58,410 nt of DNA from Alphaproteobacteria bacterium (GTDB lineage Bacteria > Pseudomonadota > Alphaproteobacteria > Micropepsales > Micropepsaceae). A model generated the notes under the pieces. It was not told the DNA's origin and did no database searches. It worked only from the letters and a program-made list of their open reading frames with translations. A program made the translations under genes and the position numbers. Positions 53,289 to 58,410 of the stretch are shown in pieces. How positions within the stretch are numbered: position 1 is the stretch's first letter; every line of letters begins with the position of its first letter. The DNA lies in the NCBI GenBank assembly GCA_009693985.1, contig SHWE01000008.1:1-58410 (forward strand). Reading direction: 5' to 3'.

Positions 53289-54278
53289 ATGGAACAGCTT
53301 GTGAGCATGTTGCGGGCAGCCGGGGACGACACGCGGCTCCGCCTGCTGTTGCTGCTTCTCGAAGCCGAACTCACCGTCAGCGAACTCACCCAGATTCTGG
53401 GCCAGAGCCAGCCCCGGGTGAGTCGTCACCTCAAGCTCCTCTGCGAAGCGGGGCTGCTCCAGCGTTTCAAGGAAGGCGCCTGGGTGTTCTATCGGGCCGC
53501 GGAACGGGGCGGTGCGGCGCAGCTGGCGAAGGTCTTGGCCTCGCTTACCGATGCCACCGAGGACGCGACGTTGATCGACGATGCGCGCCGGCTCGCGCGC
53601 GTGCGTAGCCAGCGCGCCGAAGAGGCCGCCGCCTATTTCAAGGCCAATGCGCCGCAATGGGAAGAGATCCGCTCGCTGCATGTGCCCGAGCAGGATGTCG
53701 AGAACGCGGTGGTCAGACTTCTGGGGCATGGGCAGTTGGGCAATGTGCTCGATGCCGGCACCGGCACCGGCCGCATGCTGGAATTGCTGGCGCCGCATGT
53801 GGAGCGCGGCATCGGCCTCGATCAAAGCGCCGAGATGCTGGCGATCGCGCGCGACCGGCTGGCGAAGGCGGATGCCGCGCATTGCCAGGTGCGGCGCGGC
53901 GACGTCTATCGTCTTCCCTTCGCCGATGGTGACGAGAAGACCGGCTTCGACGCGGTCATCTTCCATCAGGTGCTGCATTATCTCGACGATCCGCAAGCGG
54001 CCTTGCGCGAGGCGATCCGTGTCGCCAAACCCGGCGGGCGCATCCTGATCGCAGATTTCGCGCCCCATGAGCTCGAATTCCTGCGCGCCGAACACGCCCA
54101 TCGCCGTTTGGGCTTCGCCAATTCCGAGGTGCAGGGCTGGTTCGAGGCGGCGGGCTTGAAATCGCTGGGCGCCGAAGCGCTGGCGCCGCGCTCAGGGGTA
54201 GAGACGCTCACCGTGATGGTGTGGCTGGGCGAAACCGCCGGCGGCAAGGCTGCGCGGAACGTCGAGGCCGCGGCATGA
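53289..54278 (+). CDS. ArsR-family regulator fused to a SAM-dependent methyltransferase domain (SahR-like)
   Basis: 329 residues. Residues 1-80 are an ArsR winged helix (HTH at 30-52: LTVSELTQILGQSQPRVSRH). Residues about 115-320 are a class I methyltransferase fold with motif I DAGTGTG at 155-161, then GIGLDQSAEML and FHQVLHYLDDP. No metal-binding Cys cluster typical of ArsR/SmtB is seen. This architecture, next to metF and metH, matches SahR-type regulators that sense S-adenosylhomocysteine. Its TGA overlaps the metF ATG (ATGA), so it is part of the operon and probably controls it through the palindrome upstream. Confidence 0.83.
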   Translation: MEQLVSMLRAAGDDTRLRLLLLLLEAELTVSELTQILGQSQPRVSRHLKLLCEAGLLQRFKEGAWVFYRAAERGGAAQLAKVLASLTDATEDATLIDDARRLARVRSQRAEEAAAYFKANAPQWEEIRSLHVPEQDVENAVVRLLGHGQLGNVLDAGTGTGRMLELLAPHVERGIGLDQSAEMLAIARDRLAKADAAHCQVRRGDVYRLPFADGDEKTGFDAVIFHQVLHYLDDPQAALREAIRVAKPGGRILIADFAPHELEFLRAEHAHRRLGFANSEVQGWFEAAGLKSLGAEALAPRSGVETLTVMVWLGETAGGKAARNVEAAA

Positions 54279-55171
54279 GTTTGCAACGCCTCGCCGACGC
54301 GGCGGCGGCGAATGCCGTCAGCTTCGAATTCTTCCCGCCGAAGAATGAGGACGCCGAAACGCAATTGTGGAACGCGATCCGCCGGCTGGCGCCGCTGAAG
54401 CCGCATTTCGTTTCCGTCACCTATGGCGCGGGCGGTTCCACCCGCGACCGCACCCATGCGACGGTGAAGCGCCTGGTCGAAGAGACGGCGCTGAAGCCCG
54501 CGGCCCATTTAACTTGCGTCGGAGCGCCGCGCGCCGAAGTGGATTCCGTCATCCGCGATTATTGGCAGGCGGGCGTGCGCCATATAGTGGCCTTGCGCGG
54601 CGACATGCCGGAGCTTGGCGCGGCCTATCGCGCTCATGGCGACGGCTACAATTCGACCGCCGAGCTGGTCGCCGCCATCCGCCGCATCGCGCCCTTTGAA
54701 GTGAGCGTTTCGGCCTATCCGGAGAAGCATCCCGATTCGCCCTCGCTCGAATGGGACATCGAGACGTTGAAAGCCAAGGTCGATGCGGGTGCCACCCGCG
54801 CCATCACGCAATTCGCCTTCGAATACGACACGTTCGCGCGGCTGCGCGACCGGGCGGCCAAAGCGGGCATCGATGTTCCCATCGTGCCGGGCCTGATGCC
54901 GACCACCAATTTCAAAGGCATCGCGCGCATGGCCTCGCGCTGCGGAGCGAACGTGCCGCAATGGCTGTCGCGCCTCTATGACGGGCTCGATGGCGATCTC
55001 GAGAGCCGCAAGCTCGTTTCCTCCGCCGTGCTGGTCGAGCAGGTGCGCGTGCTGAAGGCCGAAGGCTTCGACCAGTTTCATTTTTACACGCTCAATCAGG
55101 CGGAGCTGACCTTCGCCGTGTGCAACATCCTCGGCATCAAGCCTTCCATTCCAAATCAGGTATCTGCATGA
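54275..55171 (+). CDS. metF: methylenetetrahydrofolate reductase
   Basis: 298 residues, the length of bacterial Met[19 protein letters not shown] opens the barrel with the catalytic Glu of the SFEFFPPK motif. [40 protein letters not shown] and [17 protein letters not shown] follow as FAD and folate-binding segments. It reduces 5,10-methylene-THF to 5-methyl-THF, the methyl donor for MetH encoded next. Both its start and its stop overlap the neighbours as ATGA, so three genes are translationally coupled. Confidence 0.97.
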   Translation: MSLQRLADAAAANAVSFEFFPPKNEDAETQLWNAIRRLAPLKPHFVSVTYGAGGSTRDRTHATVKRLVEETALKPAAHLTCVGAPRAEVDSVIRDYWQAGVRHIVALRGDMPELGAAYRAHGDGYNSTAELVAAIRRIAPFEVSVSAYPEKHPDSPSLEWDIETLKAKVDAGATRAITQFAFEYDTFARLRDRAAKAGIDVPIVPGLMPTTNFKGIARMASRCGANVPQWLSRLYDGLDGDLESRKLVSSAVLVEQVRVLKAEGFDQFHFYTLNQAELTFAVCNILGIKPSIPNQVSA

Positions 55172-58100
55172 ATATGCGTGACAAACGCCTCGACTGGCTG
55201 AAAAAGGCCGCGCGCGAGCGAATCCTTCTGCTCGACGGCGCCTGGGGCGTAATGATCCAGGGTTATCATCTGTCGGAAAAGAATTTCCGGGGCACGCGCT
55301 TCACCGATCATTCGCACGATCTGAAGGGCAATAACGACCTTCTGGTGCTGACCCAGCCGCACATCATCGCCGAGATCGGGCGCGCCTATCTGGAAGCCGG
55401 CGCAGACATCATCGAGACCAACACGTTCAATTCGACATCGATCAGCCAATCCGATTACGGATTGGAATCGCTGGTGGTCGAATTGAACGAAAGCGCCGCG
55501 CGGCTCGCCCGCGAGGTTTGCGATTCGCTCAGCACGGCCGAGCGGCCGCGGTTTGTCGCGGGCGTGCTTGGGCCGACCAACCGCACGGCCTCGCTGTCGC
55601 CAGACGTCAACGATCCGGGCTATCGCAATGTCAGCTTCGATGCGTTGCGCGAGACCTATAAGGACGCCACGCGCGCGCTCATTCGCGGCGGTTCCGATCT
55701 CATCATGATCGAGACGATCTTCGACACGCTGAACGCGAAGGCCGCGATCTACGCCATCGAAGAGGCGTTCGAAGCCGAGGGCGTGCGCCTGCCGATCTGG
55801 ATTTCTGGCACGATCACGGACTTATCTGGCCGCACGCTGACGGGGCAGACGGTCGACGCCTTCTGGCATTCGATGCGCCATGCCAGCCCCTTCGCCATCG
55901 GGCTCAATTGCGCGCTGGGCCCGAAGGAATTGCGGCCCTATATCGCCGACCTCGCGGAGACCGCCGACACGCTCGTCTCGGCCCATCCCAATGCCGGCCT
56001 GCCCAACGCCTTCGGCGGCTATGACGAGACGCCCGATTCGATGGCCGCATATATCGGCGAGTTCGCGCGCGAAGGGATTCTCAACATTGTCGGCGGCTGC
56101 TGCGGCACGACGCCTGAGCACATCCGCGCCTTTGCCGAAACGGTCAGGGGCATGCCACCGCGCACATTGCCGGAGAAGCCGCGCCAATTGCGGCTTTCGG
56201 GCCTCGAGGCCTTCACGCTCACGCCGGAGACGAATTTCGTCAATGTCGGTGAGCGCACCAACATCACGGGCTCGGCCAAATTTCGCAAATTGATCGCGGC
56301 CAATGATTACGAAGCGGCGCTCGACATCGCGCGCGGACAGGTCGAGCAGGGCGCCCAGATCATCGACATCAATATGGACGAAGGCCTGATCGATTCCGAA
56401 GCGGCGATGGCGCGGTTCCTGAATTTGATCGCCGGCGAACCCGACATCGCGCGTGTGCCGGTGATGATCGATTCCTCCAAATGGAGCGTGATCGAGGCCG
56501 GATTGAAATGCGTGCAAGGCAAGCCCATCGTCAATTCGATCAGCCTCAAGGAAGGTGAGGATGCCTTCATCGCCCAGGCCAAGAAAGTGCGCCGCTATGG
56601 CGCCGCTGTCGTCGTCATGGCGTTCGACGAGCAGGGCCAGGCCGATACGGCCGAGCGCAAATTCCAGATCTGCCGCCGCGCCTACGAGATCCTGGTCGAG
56701 AGGATTGGTTTTCCGCCCGAAGATATCATCTTCGATCCCAACATCTTCGCGGTAGCGACCGGCATCGAAGAACATTACGATTACGGCCGCGCCTATATCG
56801 AGGCGACGACGCGCATCCGCCAGGCGCTTCCTCACGCGCATATTTCCGGCGGCGTGTCGAATTTCTCCTTCTCGTTCCGCGGCAATGACCGCGTGCGCGA
56901 GGCGATGCACGCGGTCTTCCTCTATCACGCGATCCAGGCCGGTATGGATATGGGCATCGTCAACGCGGGCGGTTTGCCGGTGTATGAGGACATTCCGGCG
57001 GAACTGCGCGACGGCATCGAGGATGTGCTGTTCAACCGCAAGCCCGAGGCGACCGAAAACCTGCTCGCGCTGGCGCAGAAATACCGCAAGGACAGCAGCG
57101 AAGTCGTAGCCGAAATCGAACATGCCTGGCGTTCGCTTCCCGTCGAGGAGCGGCTGACCTACGCGCTCGTCCACGGCATCGCCGATTTCGTGATGGACGA
57201 TGTGGAAGAAGCCCGGGTGCGGGCGACGAAGCCGCTCGACGTGATCGAGGGTCCGCTGATGAGCGGTATGAACGTCGTCGGCGATCTCTTCGGCAGCGGC
57301 AAGATGTTCCTGCCGCAGGTCGTGAAATCGGCGCGCGTGATGAAGAAGGCGGTCGCCCATCTCATTCCCTACATGGAAGCGGAGAAGGAAGCGGGCGGAC
57401 GGCGCGAATCCGCCGGGCGCATCGTCATGGCGACGGTGAAGGGCGACGTGCACGATATCGGCAAGAACATTGTCGGCGTGGTCCTGCAATGCAACGGCTA
57501 CGAGGTCGAGGATTTGGGCGTGATGGTGCCCGCCGCGCGAATTCTGGAAATGGCGCGCGAAAAGAAAGCCGATGTCATCGGGCTTTCCGGCCTGATCACG
57601 CCGTCGCTGGACGAGATGTGTCATGTCGCGGCCGAGATGCAGCGCGAGGGTTTCAGCATCCCGCTGCTGATCGGCGGCGCCACGACCAGCCGCGTGCATA
57701 CGGCGGTCAAGATCAATCCGAATTATTCGCGCGGGCAGACCGTCTATGTGACGGATGCGTCGCGCGCGGTTGGCGTCGTCGCGAACCTCATTTCTAAAGA
57801 GGCGCGGGGGCCGTTCATAACCGGCGTGCAGGCGGAATATGCCAAGATCGTCGCCGCCCATGGCGCCGAGCGCGGGCCGCAGCGCCGCCTCACCATCGGG
57901 CAGGCGCGCCAGAAGCGCTTCGCTCCCGATTGGAGCGCCTACACGCCGCCGCGCCCGCAATTTCTCGGCGTGCGCAGCTTCGACAATTACGATCTCGCCG
58001 ATCTCGTGCCGGTGATCGATTGGACGCCGTTCTTCCAGGCCTGGGAGATGAAGGGGCGTTATCCCGGCATCTTGGACGATGCGAAGCAGGGCGCGGCGGC

Positions 58101-58410
58101 GAAGGCGTTGTTTGTCGACGCGCAAGCGATGCTGAAGCGCATCGTGGACGAGAAATGGCTGACCGCGCGCGGCGTGATCGGGCTGTGGCCGGCGGCGCAA
58201 GCAGGTGACGATATCGCTCTTTATACGGATGAATCGCGCAAAGAGCGCATCGCCACGTTCCACACGCTGCGCCAGCAGGTAGCGCGCGAACGCGACACGC
58301 CAAACCTGGCATTGGCCGATTTCGTGGCTCCCGGCGCCGATTATGTCGGCGTCTTCGCGGTGACGACGGGTATCGGCGAGCAGCCGATCGCGGACCGCTT
58401 CAACGCCGAC
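55168..58410 (+). CDS. metH: cobalamin-dependent methionine synthase, cut by the window end
   Basis: 1081 residues are visible and the frame is still open at the last base. The homocysteine domain (about 1-330) has zinc ligands Cys248 (GLNCALG) and Cys311-Cys312 (GGCCGTTP). The methyl-THF domain begins [13 protein letters not shown] near residue 357. A helical cap is followed by the cobalamin domain with DVHDIGKN, where His762 is the lower axial ligand. The start of the activation domain (SAM-dependent reactivation) is present; about 150-180 residues are missing. MetH uses methyl-THF from MetF to make methionine. Its ATG overlaps the metF stop. Confidence 0.97.
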   Translation, partial: MNMRDKRLDWLKKAARERILLLDGAWGVMIQGYHLSEKNFRGTRFTDHSHDLKGNNDLLVLTQPHIIAEIGRAYLEAGADIIETNTFNSTSISQSDYGLESLVVELNESAARLAREVCDSLSTAERPRFVAGVLGPTNRTASLSPDVNDPGYRNVSFDALRETYKDATRALIRGGSDLIMIETIFDTLNAKAAIYAIEEAFEAEGVRLPIWISGTITDLSGRTLTGQTVDAFWHSMRHASPFAIGLNCALGPKELRPYIADLAETADTLVSAHPNAGLPNAFGGYDETPDSMAAYIGEFAREGILNIVGGCCGTTPEHIRAFAETVRGMPPRTLPEKPRQLRLSGLEAFTLTPETNFVNVGERTNITGSAKFRKLIAANDYEAALDIARGQVEQGAQIIDINMDEGLIDSEAAMARFLNLIAGEPDIARVPVMIDSSKWSVIEAGLKCVQGKPIVNSISLKEGEDAFIAQAKKVRRYGAAVVVMAFDEQGQADTAERKFQICRRAYEILVERIGFPPEDIIFDPNIFAVATGIEEHYDYGRAYIEATTRIRQALPHAHISGGVSNFSFSFRGNDRVREAMHAVFLYHAIQAGMDMGIVNAGGLPVYEDIPAELRDGIEDVLFNRKPEATENLLALAQKYRKDSSEVVAEIEHAWRSLPVEERLTYALVHGIADFVMDDVEEARVRATKPLDVIEGPLMSGMNVVGDLFGSGKMFLPQVVKSARVMKKAVAHLIPYMEAEKEAGGRRESAGRIVMATVKGDVHDIGKNIVGVVLQCNGYEVEDLGVMVPAARILEMAREKKADVIGLSGLITPSLDEMCHVAAEMQREGFSIPLLIGGATTSRVHTAVKINPNYSRGQTVYVTDASRAVGVVANLISKEARGPFITGVQAEYAKIVAAHGAERGPQRRLTIGQARQKRFAPDWSAYTPPRPQFLGVRSFDNYDLADLVPVIDWTPFFQAWEMKGRYPGILDDAKQGAAAKALFVDAQAMLKRIVDEKWLTARGVIGLWPAAQAGDDIALYTDESRKERIATFHTLRQQVARERDTPNLALADFVAPGADYVGVFAVTTGIGEQPIADRFNAD

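Noticed and set aside
55822-58263. An 813-codon open frame on the minus strand, antisense to metH
   Set aside because: Same effect as over gltB. The plus strand encodes MetH with zinc, folate and cobalamin motifs in place.

Overview
The window reads as chromosomal DNA of a GC-rich alphaproteobacterium, probably a soil or rhizosphere heterotroph. The pointers are the ArsR/methyltransferase-metF-metH operon, the ELM1-family protein, MlaA and MlaC lipoprotein-transport genes, large-type GltB with GltD, Bug/TctC solute-binding proteins and abundant aromatic-acid genes. Nearly every base is coding. No rRNA, tRNA, CRISPR array, prophage or transposase was found. The species cannot be named from sequence alone.

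Region 1 (1-23.2 kb) is a catabolic and redox block. It opens with the 3' end of a 4,5-dihydroxyphthalate-decarboxylase-like gene. Next come secreted redox and propeller proteins: a PQQ dehydrogenase, a Vgb-like propeller, a c-type cytochrome, a Tat-exported FAD oxidoreductase and an NHL propeller. A minus-strand gene set then runs pcaH-pcaG-prpD-like-ligB-like-ridA-panB-like. After it come three MFS carriers (one of the aromatic-acid AAHS type), a second decarboxylase-like protein, an RraA-family aldolase-like protein and a VanB-type reductase. The set points to import of aromatic acids, conversion towards protocatechuate and ring cleavage. Both intradiol and extradiol enzyme types are present. 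The pcaBCD genes, the Rieske oxygenase and any transcription factor are not in the window.

Region 2 (23.3-29.4 kb) holds gltB and gltD, the two subunits of glutamate synthase. The 558-bp gap after gltD carries two different palindromic repeat elements and three consecutive hairpins. One of these repeat types also lies at 12.4 kb.

Region 3 (30-35.6 kb) is a minus-strand tripartite tricarboxylate transporter operon with two tandem TctC genes, then TctA and TctB, ending in an EutA-like reactivase gene without eutBC nearby. A broken hybrid histidine kinase follows: no H-box is visible, and an in-frame stop precedes its REC-REC-Hpt half.

Region 4 (38-47.7 kb) is mixed metabolism: a secreted hydrolase, a PhzS-like flavin monooxygenase coupled to a 2-hydroxyacid dehydrogenase, an HbpS-like secreted protein, a 2OG-Fe(II) oxygenase, an unrecognised 632-residue protein, an ELM1-family protein, a TauE/SafE permease and a family III CoA-transferase. 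Region 5 (47.9-58.4 kb) is envelope and housekeeping: a beta-barrel protein, EttA, a VapBC pair, MlaC, MlaA, and an operon of ArsR-methyltransferase regulator, metF and metH (cut by the window end). A 20-bp AT-rich palindrome lies just upstream of the regulator and resembles an autoregulatory operator.
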